Shown: one piece after another, positions 9,972-21,690 of the stretch
How the letters are laid out: every line of letters begins with the position of its first letter
Position numbering within the stretch: position 1 is the stretch's first letter
Assembly (NCBI GenBank): GCA_032622095.1
Contig: CP136066.1
Span: 229,096,961 to 229,160,960 of the forward strand
Direction of reading: 5' to 3'
Origin: Siphonodentalium dalli
Lineage: Eukaryota; Mollusca; Scaphopoda; Gadilida; Siphonodentaliidae
Length of the DNA stretch: 64,000 nt
The notes under the pieces: model-generated
Database searches by the model: none
What the model was told of the DNA's origin: nothing
Seen by the model: the letters and a program-made list of their open reading frames with translations, nothing else
Translations under genes and position numbers: made by a program

Positions 9972-10076
9972 ATGGCACAAATGGTAAATGGATCATGCGA
10001 ATGCAATAAATCGGAACTTGATATAACACATGTTCCACCAACGGTGGCTACAATGTCAGAATCGCAGATCTCGTAA
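9972..10076 (+). pseudogene. Truncated 5' stub of the major capsid protein gene
   Basis: ATG 9,972 opens a 34-codon frame (MAQMVNGSCECNKSELD..., then HVPPTVATMSESQ) that then runs out into unrelated sequence and a stop. The SCEC-x-KSELD-x(4)-VPPT-x(4)-ES pattern matches, from memory, the N-terminus of the F54H12.2-like double-jelly-roll capsid family of invertebrate Polinton-like elements. It begins 2 bases after the previous stop, as expected for the next gene. The break near 10,067 marks the right limit of the element; about 95% of the capsid gene and the right terminal repeat are missing. Confidence 0.65.
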
Positions 10077-10135
10077 TTTTACGACAGTTACTGATTGTCC
10101 AATTGCTGCCAACAGTTTCTGTCGTAATATTACGA
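10071..10135. repeat. Hairpin just right of the element breakpoint
   Basis: 17-base arms (10,071-10,087 and 10,119-10,135, TCGTAATTTTACGACAG type) pair with one mismatch around a 31-base loop. They lie immediately beyond the point where capsid homology stops. It does not match the left palindrome, so it is not the matching terminal repeat. It may be the end of a small inserted or neighbouring repeat. Confidence 0.6.
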
Positions 10136-11265
10136 TGAAATTGTTTTTGAGTGATGATCATTTACATATACCAGTATGATTTTTGTAATTACGGTTAATT
10201 AATCATCAAATCCAACGAAAGATTAACAAGCCGGCGCAAATTACGTTTACGTATCATCATATTATTAATAAATGACAAACAGTCACTATGCCAGACTTGG
10301 ATATTTATTTTTAGGTGTTGTGAGAATAACAGATCACGAGTTGATAGAATGCAAATATTTCACTGATTGGCTTGATGCACTGACGAACAGCGTGATGACA
10401 GATATTTTCTGCCCATTGATAGTCACATTAATGTTTCAGACAGTTGTTTGCTCTTTTTCCATGCACACAATGATCTTGACTTTAGTCACATCAAGACAGG
10501 TTTATTTATTTCAGTTATACATTTCTTGAGGCTCCTTTCTGAAGGGTTTCGTAAAGGATTTTTTTCACATCAACCGCCCCATATGCAACATGCCATATAC
10601 TAGTACAGTAATGCTATAAGTAATCGACTTCTTAACCACAGCAGAATTATGGGTAACTTTTCAGGATTTAGTCGGAAATATGGCTTGTTGCCATTCATCG
10701 GCCCCTGTATCTCCTCGTGTTGATAATTTCCTGAGGCTAATCACTCCATTGGACTGTAACACTTTTAATTACTTTTTTTTATTGAATTAATATTTGTTTT
10801 CGCTCCTTCAAAATGTAGTCAAGTTTGAATATAATGTTCTGTATTGTGTTAGTTGATTATCATACCGGTATATTGCATTTTTATTTCATGTGATTATCTT
10901 TGTTTCTTTTATTCGTTCCCGTAACTCTATGTAATGAGGAAAGAAATATATTTATATATATAAACCTCAGTGGAAAGCCACCTGTTTCTTATATGGTATA
11001 CTGAACATTTGTACAATTTGCTGCAAGAGCATAGTTTAGTTCTGGTTGAATTTGGATGAGTGCATGAGAATGACCACATTAACAACATTTAGTCCGCTAT
11101 CTTCCATTCTTCTACCCATATAGTGGGGTCGTTCTATATGCCTTGCATATTATCATATTAGTTGTATGGAGAGGAAATCCATTGATAACGAGATTAAACT
11201 ATGGTCACATAACGGAAGAGATACTTTTGTGAAACTATCGATCACCAAGCTGTGGGCAAATTAAT
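10136..11265. other. No gene recognised
   Basis: AT-rich sequence without a convincing frame. A short open stretch at 10,272-10,529 shows no domain or typical composition. Nothing else is supported here. Confidence 0.5.
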
Positions 11266-12355
11266 AGACATATAGTCGATAATTACAAAAACTCGAGTAA
11301 ACTGTGTACTCAAGATTCTGCGAATTCAATAGCAGATGACATGAGTGAACTGTTCACGACCAACGCTTATGAATCTTTTGCGCATTACCTGTAAACGCGA
11401 TAACGACAAACCTTGGTTTAACCAAGAGTGCAGGAAAGCGAGAAAAATATACTTATACTCAAAAACGACCAACAGTTTATTTAAAACAGAACAAACTATT
11501 AATGACTTGAGACCACCTTAAAGCGACACATGTTAGTCAACCAAAACAATATTGAAACGTGCTGAAACAAATAAGAAAACTACAACAAATGTAAATATTG
11601 ATTACATGTTCGTATTTCTGAAGAATAATAATACTGAAAATCCAACCGAGATACCTAACATATGTCAATTACATAATTCAAATGATACACTTGATAAGCC
11701 AATTTCTGAAAATGAAATTATAGAAGCCGCATGTGGAATGACAAAAGGGAAAAGTAAGGGAAAGATAATATCAGGAATGAACATATAAAGAGCATTCTTG
11801 GTATTTTACTTCCTGTATATACACAATGGTTCAATCTAATCATAGGCACAGGTATAATACCAGATTCCAGTTTACAAAAAAGGGGACTTTACTCTCCCAG
11901 AAAATTATCGACGTATTACTATTATGAGTTGTCGTGGGAAGCTTTTTACTATAATTTTGAATAACAGATTGAATGAATATGCAGTATCCGAGGAAATTAT
12001 TGATAAAAATCAAGCCGGATTTAGGAAAGGATTTTCAACAATGGACCACATAATGTCTTTATATTTTCTTTCGAGTTTGTCTAAAAAGAAATTATGCTGC
12101 ATGTTTATCGATTTTAAGCAGGCGTTTGATACGGTATGGAGACATGGACATTGGCAGAAAATGATAACTTCTGGCATAACAGGTCGATGTTTACAATTTA
12201 TAATGAATATGTATAGTCGTGTCAAATCCTTGGTTAAAATAGGTAGTAATATTTCAGACACCTTTAAGTGTCACTCTGGGGTTTTGCCGGGAGAGAACTT
12301 ATCATCTTTTTTATATTCGTTGTACATCAACGACCTTGAAAACGTTTTCTATTAG
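11266..12355 (+). pseudogene. Non-LTR retrotransposon reverse transcriptase fragment
   Basis: A decayed endonuclease-RT linker (NDKPWFNQECRKARK near 11,406) is followed, through several frameshifts, by RT motifs: KKGDFTLPENYRRIT near 11,880, CMFIDFKQAFDTVW near 12,100 and GVLPGENLSSFLYSLYINDL near 12,285. The YADD motif and C-terminus are missing, because homology stops after 12,355. Gly-Glu-Asn instead of Gly-x-Ser in the 'GVLPGEN' block fits several LINE clades. It is not active. Confidence 0.85.
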
Positions 12356-12915
12356 CAATTAACGTCCAATGACTCAGTACCATTCAAAATGCTCTGTCAA
12401 ATGAACTTGATGTGTAACCAAATTACTTGTTTTATTATATGCAGATTTAAACATATGTTATTGCCATATAATATATACATGTATATATACATACAACAAT
12501 TGGGATTGGGACACAAGTGTCGACACTTAGATTTGTCCAGTTCCCAGATAGGGATTAGAGATACGCCGACCGAATCGACAAGGCGAATATATAGTTGATG
12601 TATTTATAATGTGTATATTCTTGGAGCGGGTTGGGCAACGATGGGGCGTTCTATGCAGAGCAATAATGTGCGATGTCATTTAGACCTCTTATAATATATA
12701 AATGATGCAGTGAGATCTTGATTACTGATTACTGATGGCTTGTGATAAGTACCGGAGTAATGGTCTGATGTGTGGCCAGGTCGGGCGGTGCCTCACTAAA
12801 CAAAGTATAAGCTGCAAAAAAAAAAAATCATAATTATTTCAGTTAGTGCTGTTAGTGCAACAAAGACAATTATATATTGGGTAACTCCTATACATGTGTG
12901 TAATTTTGCTTTGTA
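12356..12915. other. No gene recognised
   Basis: AT-rich spacer with a short ATATA-type run near 12,470-12,490 and a poly(A) run near 12,815. I see no coding signal. Confidence 0.5.
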
Positions 12916-13851
12916 TTAGGTTTTGTAATAAGTAAGACGTTTTGTAGTTTGAGACTGATCCAAGTACACTGGGTTCACGAGAATTAAGGGGTTTCCTATA
13001 ACTAAGTTTTCTAGGGTTATATTGCCAAATTGTATCAAATTATCCAATAGTTCCTGTCTTATTTGTGTATAGTAAACACATTCAAAGAAGTAGTGATAAG
13101 CATCTTCGATTGGGCTACCACACGCGCATGATGGAGATAAAGCTATATAGTTTTTTAATTTATCGAGATTAAGATCACTACCGCAGCATCTGATTCTGCA
13201 ATGAAGAATGTTCAGTGTACGTTTACCTGTATTATAGTACCTTGGCGGTCTTGACATTTTCACCTCAATAGCATATTTGAAAGGGTCGGTTTTCAGACAC
13301 CTCTGCTTTGGTTCTAACTGGTTCCACTCGTTAACACCGGATGGGAAAAATGTTGCGCGAAATATACTATATATTTATATATATATATATATAGTTGTGT
13401 ATAGTAAACACATTCAAAGAAGTAGTTATAAGCATCTTCGATGGGGCTACCACACGCGCATGATGGAGATAAAGCTATATAGTTTTTATTTATTTATCGA
13501 GATTAAGATCACTATACAGCAGCATCTGATTCTACAATGAAGAATGTTCAGTGTACGTTTACCTGTATTATAGTACGTTGACGGTCTTGGCATTTTCACC
13601 TCAATAGCATTTTTGAAAGGGTCGGTTTTCAGACACCCATGATTGGGTTTTAACTGGTTCCACTCATTAACACTGGACGGGAAAAATGAAAGGGAATGAA
13701 GTTGGTACCGAAAGGGAATGAAGTTGGTACCGTTCCTCAAGTTATAAACCGTAGATGCTTCTACTTTCTGTTGTAAGGCTTTTAGTAAATAATTTGGGGC
13801 CTTTCCGGTTGCAATTTGGTGAAACATTTCCTGACAATGCATGAAGGCCAA
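12916..13851 (-). pseudogene. C-terminal ends of a LINE, partly duplicated in tandem
   Basis: Minus-strand frames contain KRTLNILHCRIRCCGSDLN followed by a zinc-knuckle-like CACGSPIEDAYHYFFEC, typical of LINE C-termini downstream of RT. A second, overlapping fragment (13,486-13,851) begins with GTNFIPFRYQLHSLSFFPS and carries the same HCRIRCC block. The upstream RT part is missing, so these are dead 3' fragments. Confidence 0.8.
13063..13688 (-). repeat. Tandem duplication of ~290 bp with AT microsatellite between
   Basis: The segment from 13,063 to about 13,350 recurs at 13,395 to about 13,688 (offset 332), with scattered differences. An AT dinucleotide run at about 13,365-13,394 separates them. 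The duplicated piece is the C-terminal part of the LINE fragment. Confidence 0.85.
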
Positions 13852-15320
13852 TTAGGGGCTTCTTTCTGAATCTCACTTAGATCAACATCCAATAGATTGA
13901 TGACACATCTATGCACACCCTTATTCGAATCCAGAAAACCATTCGAGCATACGTGGTATGGCGAAATATTGAAATGGCAATAACGGCTATGTCTGTGTCA
14001 CCAGAGGGTGACCTTATAATAACTGAACCTTCGGTCATATCCAGTATATTCTTTGCGTGGAGAATCACCTTAGTGTCTGCTTCTTCTTGATTGCAGATCA
14101 AATCTGGAACATTTGTTGTTTCCTCAGCAGTAAGATGTAAACAACTATTGAAAGTTGAGAAATCTATCACTTTCGAACTTAGAATAGCAAGAATATAATT
14201 TGTTCTCTTCGATAGAACATTTTCAAACATTTCTATTAATCTGGTTTTGTTTTTATCGCATTTTAGAAAATTCGAAAAGTCTTGTGGAAGTTTTGAGTAT
14301 TGAAGATCAGATGAACCACGCCTCAAACGCTCTCCAGCTTTCAAACTAACATTCTTGTAAGAATCACAAACTAGATCAACTCTGTATACTTTGGAAGAGA
14401 AGATATTACTTTAATAACAAATTCCTCATATGTTTCTGGAAGTGCTACCTGAACTCTGATGAGTGCTATCAGGTCAACAATGTATGCTGACACTGCTGAT
14501 CATTGTGGAAGTGAGGAATTAGAAGAAATATTTTTCTGAATGATATCCATAAGAAATTGTTTTGGAGTTGACCGAATACTACCGTCTGGAAACGCGAGGC
14601 TCAGAGGAACTGGAGATAGAGGATACTCCAACGCTTTCGATGTCTATAAATTTTCCATGTTCTCTTGATGTAGCTAGCAATTGACCAAGAATATCTCTAT
14701 TTGCCTCAACAATGGTTGATTTTCCTTAATTGTTAAATGTTTGCTTTTGACGGCTTTCGAAAACACTTTTTCAGAATTTCGTTTGATTGTGTTCTGAAAT
14801 GGAACATCTGAATACTGCAAACGGTTTTCAACAAACAGTTTATGAGCTGATATTCCTTTTGGAAGAATTTCAAATATATCGTTTGTTGCTTTGACATTAA
14901 GAGGTACACCTGAACTCAATACATAAACAACGATTTGTTTAATTCTTGACTGAAAGGGTTTAAATATTCGTCAGTCAACACTCTCATAACTTTTGATACA
15001 TTGGATTCCGAAGATAGAATTTGTGATTGACGAATTTGTCTGTAGACATTCTCAGAAGAGTTGACTTGGGCAAATGTTTTTAAATCTTCGGTGTTCTTCG
15101 CTTGATGTGAACGATTCATGGTCCATTTCAATAACGCATTATCACTCGGATTCAACAGTTTTACACCAACAGCGACCTTGGCGTCTCTGTTAATTGTTTA
15201 TTCGCCTCGCTGGTCAATAGCTATGCGTAACGGATATTTATCCTGACCTTGAACAGATAGTCCACAAGTTTGTAACAGTTCCTTATTACCAGGATATAGA
15301 ACATCTATATTGTCAAGAGT
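13825..15320 (-). pseudogene. EEADTK-type transposon-associated gene, minus copy
   Basis: Minus-strand frames include LNPSDNALLKWTMNRSHQAK (15,155 region), VPLNVKATNDIFEILPKGIS (14,900 region) and NQEEADTKVILHAKNILD then VIIRSPSGDTDIAVIAIS (about 14,100-13,980). The EEADT(K/R)-x(3)-HA and (S/D)-x-DTD pattern is a PIN-like domain I recognise from a large, uncharacterised family expanded in cnidarian and mollusc genomes with mobile DNA. Stops and frameshifts break it into pieces. This copy keeps N-terminal sequence (14,914-15,320) that the plus copy lacks. Confidence 0.75.
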
Positions 15321-16440
15321 CATCGCATAAAATGTGCCATATCTAGCACAGTGTGCTCAGGTGTACCTCTTAAAGTTGAAGCAACAAACGATATATTTGA
15401 AATTCTTCCAAAAGGAATATCAGCTCATAAACTTTTTGTTGAAAAACATTTGCAGTATTCAGATTTTCCATTTCAGAACCTAATCAAACGAAATTCTGAA
15501 AATGTGTTTTCGAAAGCTGTCAAAAGCAAAATTTTACAATTAAGGAAAATCAACCATTGTTGAGTAAAATAGAGACATTCTTGGTCAATTGATAGCTACA
15601 TCAAGAGAACATGGAAAAGTTATAGACTTCGAAAAGGCGTTGGAGTATCCTCTATCTCCAGTTCCTCTGAGCCTCGCGTTTCCAGACAGTAGTATTCCGT
15701 CAACTCCAAAATTATTTCTTATGGATATCATTCAGAAAAATATTTCTTCTAATTCCTCACTTCCACAACGATCAGCCGATAGCACTCATCAGAGTTCAGG
15801 TAGCACTTCCAGAACATATGAGGAATTTGTTATTAAAGTAATATCTTCTCATCCGATGTATTATAACAGAGTTGATCTAGTTTGTGATTCTAACAAGAAG
15901 GTTAGTTTGAAAGCTGGAGAGCGTTTGAGGCGTGGTTCATCTGATCAAATCTTCGTTAAATTAGAATACTCAAAACTTCCACGAGACTTTTCGGATTTTC
16001 TAAAATGCGATAAAAACAAAACCAGAATAATAGAAATGTTTGAAAATGTTCTATCGAAGAGAACAAATTATATTCTTGCTATTCTAAGTTCGAAAGTGAT
16101 AGATTTCTCAACTTTCAATAGTTGTTTACATCTTACTGCTGAGGAAACAACAACTGTGCCAGATTTGATCAGCAATCAAGAAGAAGCAGACACTAAGGTG
16201 GTTCTTCACGCGAAGCACATATTGGATAAGACCGAATGTTCAGTTATTATAAGGTCGCCCTCTGGTGATACAGACATAGCCGTAATTGCCATTTCAATAT
16301 TTCGCCATACCACTATGCTTGAAGGGTTTTTCTGGATTCGAATAAGGGTGTGCATAGATGTGTTATCAATCTATCGGATGATGATCTAAATGAGATTCAG
16401 AAAGAAGCCCTAATTGGCCTCCATGCATTGTCAGGAAATG
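13825..16440. repeat. Inverted duplication, arms ~1.09 kb
   Basis: Arm 13,825-14,913 is the reverse complement of 15,350-16,440, mostly matching apart from point changes and small indels. The 436-base centre (14,914-15,349) belongs to the minus-copy gene. Outer limits are shown by the CATTTCCTGACAATGCAT / ATGCATTGTCAGGAAATG pair. Confidence 0.88.
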
Positions 16441-16925
16441 ACAACAATTCAGCATTTTTCAGACAGGGATAAAGGCTATGCTGGAAAGCTATGAAGAAAG
16501 AATGGCATTTAAACACGCTTGCTCAATTGTGTAATTCGTGGAAAATGAGTGATGAACTGTTCTGTTCAATTGAGGATTATGTATGTGAAGTATACTACAG
16601 GAAAGAGAAGGATGTAAACCAAGCTCGCTATAGTATCTACGAGAACAAACTCAGATCAAATCGAATTGTTGACATGTCATTAATACCTCCTTGTCGTGAA
16701 TCCTTATTTCTCCATGTTTTGCGTTCAAATTACATTGCAAGACTTTGGAAACTCTTAACAATGAGAATGGTGGAAGATGTTAGTTTCATAGAACATGGGT
16801 GGACGAAAGATGTTTTGCCTCAGTGGTATGATAAGATCTTTCCAGATGATATTGAGGAGATTATTGTGGACTATGAAGGAGCCGACTATACTGAAAGTGA
16901 AGGTGAGAGTGATGTGGACTGTTAA
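15350..16925 (+). pseudogene. EEADTK-type transposon-associated gene, plus copy with C-terminus
   Basis: The longest frame (15,589-16,389) reads VIDFEKALEYPLSPVPLSLA, LKAGERLRRGSSDQIFVKLE and NQEEADTKVVLHAKHILD. After a frameshift near 16,320 the family's C-terminus follows: ALIGLHALSGNDNNSAFFRQ near 16,420, SIEDYVCEVYY near 16,570, SLIPPCRESLFLHVLRSNY near 16,680, and FPDDIEEIIVDYE near 16,840. This order matches the PIN-like family's usual architecture. Coding decay is mild: roughly one stop near 15,560 and two or three shifts. It is the inverted duplicate of 13,825-14,913 plus a unique C-terminal extension. Confidence 0.78.
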
Positions 16926-17445
16926 AACAATGACTAGTAAGCATCTGACTGTTCAAACTTATAGGAAACTATTATTATTCAAATTTGTAATTTTGTTTAA
17001 AAAAAAATATTTTTAGGGGTAGGGGTAACAATATCATGAATAAATATAAAATAAATGGTAATTATTTCTCATTAAATAGTAGCACAAATGATGTGAGTTG
17101 TTTTTAAAGTTCATTTGGTCGTGATTTAAAAGAACGATTTTTAAGTTATGACCATTTTTCACTGGACGAAAAATTTTAATTTCGTCAAATATAGGCCAAA
17201 AAATTACAAATTTGAATTGTTTTCAAAATACGTCTATCCTTTTGTGATATTTCGTTTTGCTCAAGCAATTTTTACATGATTTTGATCATTTAAAAAAAAA
17301 TTCTGGGCTTTGCCCCATACATCTCAGAAATTCTGATGTAGAATGGTACCCAGAAATACAAAATCAACATGGGAATTTCTCCATCTCCGGGTGACACCTA
17401 TATCAGCCACAACCCGGTCTATATATCCCATTTGAAATTAGGTTG
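16926..17445. other. AT-rich spacer, no gene
   Basis: Poly(A/T) runs and AAAATTT-type motifs dominate. No coding or repeat structure could be supported. Confidence 0.5.
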
Positions 17446-19371
17446 TTATTCGACACCTAAATGTTGATGTGATTGGGCAAAGCTCACTGGTGTCCCAGCA
17501 AAATCAAGGCAAGGGTGTTGGTTGTTTGCTCGGGTGAATAGAAGGGCGTTTGTTTTGTCTGGGTTGAAGTTCACTATCAACCGAACGGCCCAATCATAAA
17601 TGGGGGAATTTAGATCACAATTGAGATTTGTTTCAATATATTCTGTAGTAAATGAGGTTTGCATTATACACGTGTCATCGGCGAACAGGCGCGTGGCCGA
17701 AGTTATGGTATCGGCTATGTCATTGATGTATATCAAAAATAGAGTAGGGCCTATAACTGACCCTTAAGGGACACCAGCACCAATTGTTTTGTATGACGAT
17801 AAGTAATTATTAACCCTAACACTCTGGATACGATTATGAAGATAACTACCGAGCCACTTTAATAAACTTCCAGAAATTCCATAGCGTTCAAGTTTCAGGA
17901 GCAGGTCGCGATGCCAAACTTTTTCAAATGCTTTTGAGACATCACAAAAAACGCCACAGGTTGTCAGACCATTACCCGCCGCTTGCGATAGTTTGTGATA
18001 TATTTCTAATAGCTGTAAATCGGTACTTTGTCCAGGTAAGAAGCCAGATTGATATTCATACAGGAGATTGTTGTCGTGCAACTGACTAAAGACGTTTTTA
18101 AATATATTTTGTTCGAAAACTTTGGCTATACAACACAACAGGGAGATGGGTCTATAGTTATTTGCATCCCGTCTATCCCCTTTTTTGTAAATTGGAATAA
18201 CATTGGCTTGTTTCCATTCAGACGGGAAGATACATGAGTTAAGTGACTTGTTAAAAATTATCTTTAGTGGTTTACACACGGTAAATTTGGTTTCATGCAA
18301 CACCCAATAAACCGGCCAAAACCGGCCAAATAAAGCTTCAACAGCCTAAAATATCTTGGGTCTGTCTCAATAGAACCATACAAATATGGATATCATTGGA
18401 ACCGGCTACAGTTATGCCCTGTGCCAATGCATTCTCTTATATATGCGAGTCGACCATAGGTCGCCTCGCATATATAAGAGAATGCATTGGCCTAAAAAAA
18501 TGTGTTAAGCCAATGCATTCTCTTATATATGCGAGGCGACCTATGGTCGACTCGCATATATAAGAGAATGCATTGGCACAGGGCCCTTCTGTTGGGTAAA
18601 TGGGGGTTTGAATGTCAGACTCACTGGTAGTTATTGACTTCAATGTTTTCTTAGTCCTGAACTCGAAAGTAGGCACTTCGCCTGGTAAAGTCGATATAAG
18701 ACTGTTTTTAAGGAATGTTTCATTAATGATTTCTGCTTTCTTGTTGTCATCTTCGATGACATCCTGAATCTAACAAATCGGGTATGCTCGTATCCGAGTT
18801 GAAATTGTTTAAAAATTGTTTGGTGATATTGCAGACATTTCAGGGAACAGTCAATCTTTTGAATCATGAACGTGGCCTTTGCAAATATTTTCATATTAAT
18901 ATGCTTTATTTCGGGCGTGCTTATGAATGTCCCAATGGTGGGGTGTATTTTTATTTATGGCAATTTTTCTTAGGCGATCACGCTTTCTTATCTGAGTTCG
19001 CAATTTGTAGTCAAACCATGGTTTGTCATCTGTCCTAAATGTCGCCATGTGATTAGGTATGCATGTTTTAGCTATGGAAAGGAAACTGTTAGTGAACTTC
19101 TCAACCATGGTGTTTACACAAGGTATGTCGTCATCAACACGGAGGTAACTAGACCAATCAGTGTTACTGACAATATTATTCATTTTCTCAAAGATTGCTT
19201 TGTTATAATTTCAGACACGTCTTTTGGTAGGTTTGGAGACCATACGATCGCAGACAATTTCTACGCACGTTGCGCGATGGTCTGACACACCGGGCTCAAG
19301 TGTTGATGAATTAAGCGCCGATACGGTATCGGAGATAATAGTATAGTCGGAGAAGGGTTGTACATAGACGA
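17446..19371 (-). pseudogene. CR1/jockey-like LINE fragment (endonuclease end to RT)
   Basis: Reading the minus strand: an endonuclease tail with SDHRATC near 19,280, the linker DDKPWFDYKLRTQIRKRDRLR near 18,990, a DDNKKAEIINETF block near 18,730, then RT with IPIYKKGDRRDANNYRPISL near 18,180, GVFCDVSKAFEKVWH near 17,930, and LFADDTCI near 17,690. The AGVPQGS site reads AGVP-stop-GS (TAA on the minus strand at 17,764-17,766), a single nonsense change. Homology is cut at 18,300-18,605 by a palindromic insertion and ends at 19,371 where an inverted-repeat element is inserted. Confidence 0.85.
18420..18605. mobile_element. Compound palindromic MITE/foldback
   Basis: Two ~70-bp palindromes (each CCAATGCATTCTCTTATATA...CGAG, a GTCGACC-type centre, then the mirror) are themselves arranged as inverted copies around a 17-base spacer near 18,490-18,507. 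The right end reads CACAGGGCCCTTCTGTTGGG. The same end occurs inverted at 63,938-64,000, so this is a dispersed family. It is inserted in the LINE RT gene. The left boundary is blurred. Confidence 0.85.
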
Positions 19372-20255
19372 AATTGGTAGAGAAGCGATTTTATGTCATT
19401 GAACGCGGGAACATCTCCAGATCAACATATCCAAAATCCGCTAAAATCCGCTTTGAGCAATTGTTTCTACATCATTTTGAAATACGGTCCTCTTTGTGTT
19501 AATTTTCAAATTAGCAATAAATTGTAAAACAGTGGATACCAAGATGACATTGATATATAACTATAATTGTTGCTAGTATTACCTCCAGTCTATATTGCCC
19601 TTTATATATTAGTCAATATTGACGAGAATTTCGGCCCCATTTTAATTTTTTTTACGAAATTATCATTCACTTACGCAAAAAAGTGTTTCTTTTTCAAAAA
19701 ATATCTCAGAGTAATTTGCATATTTTTTGGACATTTGATAATCGAATGTGTCGCAAATGGTTTTCAAATGTGCACATGCATGTCCTGAATACAACAGTAT
19801 GAACTTAATTTAAGTATAATTTAATTAATAATAGAGCACGAATATCTGAAAAATATTAACCCTACCCCCAAAGGTAACAAAATTGAAAATATAAAAACAC
19901 TTAAAATATAACACTAACTATTTATTGATTAACTATGAGGTATGCGTAATACTTTTAAGTCATTATAGTGACATGTTTTATAGAAAATTATTGGTTATGT
20001 TGTGAATATGACAGAGAAACCCCGATATTATATGTATATGCAATGTATATTGTCGGAAAACGCAAAACATTATCAACTCGACCATTGAACCTGGTATAAC
20101 TACTCATAGAATAATATCTGATGTATTTTGCTAATAAGTACAGCAGTTCATACACATACATGTGTTACAACGTGACCTTCATAATCCAAGATGGGTGTCA
20201 TAATAGGGGCCAACATTTAGAGAAAGTAATATTTTGTCATATTGGTGTTCCACTT

Positions 20256-20893
20256 TCAGATCCCAGTCTCTACTTCATCAATGATAATTTCATCTGAATT
20301 TGTACAGCCACCACCACGACAGTCACCACAGGCTACAACACACTTTAGTCCACTTTTTCTACATGAACATGAGTTATTCCCGCAAGGATTCCTACTCACT
20401 AGCTTGCACTTGCAACGGACAAATTTCAGCAATGAATCGGATGCAGCTTCTAGGTCTGTCATGACTGGAACTAATTGTGTCCCTTGGTTTTTCCACCCCA
20501 TACTGTTGGGTCCATATGTGTGTCCCCCAGATATTTCCATATCATAGCCTGCATGTGAAATCTTAGGCTATGGAAATATGCTGCCCGTTCCATCTGTGGT
20601 AATTTCTGCGGATCCAATAATCCTCTGGCCCAGGAAATCATCTCCATGGATTTCGCAAACCTCAAACCATTCAGCGTGTCATCCCTTTTGCCAGCATACA
20701 TCATCTTGAACAATTTCACACCAACATAGCCAACGAGTTTTTTGTCAGCTGAATGGTTGCTTATGACACTCGCCATTTGATGTATTTCAGGCGACTCTAT
20801 TTTCTTTACCATGCTTGTTTTACCTTGCCCGTATGTCACTGAAGTCGTGTCGCATCCAGTCCAGGCATGAACAAGAAAACCATAGTCAGATAT
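20256..20893 (-). pseudogene. Cys-rich (CXC-like) protein C-terminal fragment inside the TIR element
   Basis: On the minus strand: HAWTGCDTTSVTYGQGKTSM near 20,860, then AAYFHSLRFHMQAMIWKYLG near 20,570. A frameshift follows near 20,500, then GWKNQGTQLVPVMTDLEAAS and a cysteine-rich stretch CKCKLVSRNPCGNNSCSCRK with further CGDCRGGGC. The GCDT motif followed by a CxCxxxC cluster is a combination I know from uncharacterised, transposon-linked proteins in many invertebrates. The N-terminus is absent. One frameshift separates the two frames. Confidence 0.65.
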
Positions 20894-21129
20894 TGTAACG
20901 CCCTCAATATCATATTATATTAGCCATATATACAATATAACAACTTTAATGTGGTGATTGGGAAAAATCTGTATATAGGTAACGCCTATGTAGTTGATAA
21001 TATGCGATATGTTTTTTCTAATTTCATTTGAAATAGTGGTCTGAATAACGCATGAAATATATAGCATATATAGGAGGGCGTAATGCTGATATAAGAATGA
21101 CATCAGGTAATGCACTCCTGATATAACCT

Positions 21130-21690
21130 CTCATAAGGATTAATTAAAATACATGTATGGTCCCATTAGCGTAAATTAAAATATGGGCACACTCAGAGAG
21201 GGTTAATTGAAATATGGTCCGATGAGGGTAAATTAAAATATGGTCACATCACGGTTAAATAAAATATTGTCACATGAGGGTTAATTAATATATCATCCAA
21301 TTAATACAAATACAAAATATGGTCCCATGATGGTTAATTAAAATTGTACCTTGATTGTTAATTAAAATATCATCCCATGAGGGTTAATACAAATATGGAC
21401 CCATGGGGGGGGGGGTCCAATATAAATATGGTCCAATTAAGGTCAATTACAATATGGTAACGTGACTTAATTAAAGAATAAATATATGGTTCCATTATGA
21501 GGTTTAATTAAAATTAAAATATGGTGTCATCAGTGTTGTTTAAACTACGGTCCCACTGGGTGAAATACAATATAGTCCCATGAGGGTAAATTATAATATG
21601 GTCCAATGAGAACTAATTATAATATGCCCCCCTCCCCCATAATGATCAATTAAAACATGGTCACATGAAGGGGGTGTTAATTTCTTAACA
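21130..21690. repeat. Degenerate minisatellite (~28-32 bp unit)
   Basis: The motif ATGAGGGTTAATTAAAATAT with a following GGTCCC/GGTCAC recurs about 18 times with point changes and indels. It includes a G run near 21,405. It lies in the interior of the 19,372-23,552 element. Confidence 0.85.

Noticed and set aside
10071-10135. Right terminal repeat of the Polinton-like element
   Set aside because: It does not match the left end at 1-295, and capsid coding is cut just before it.
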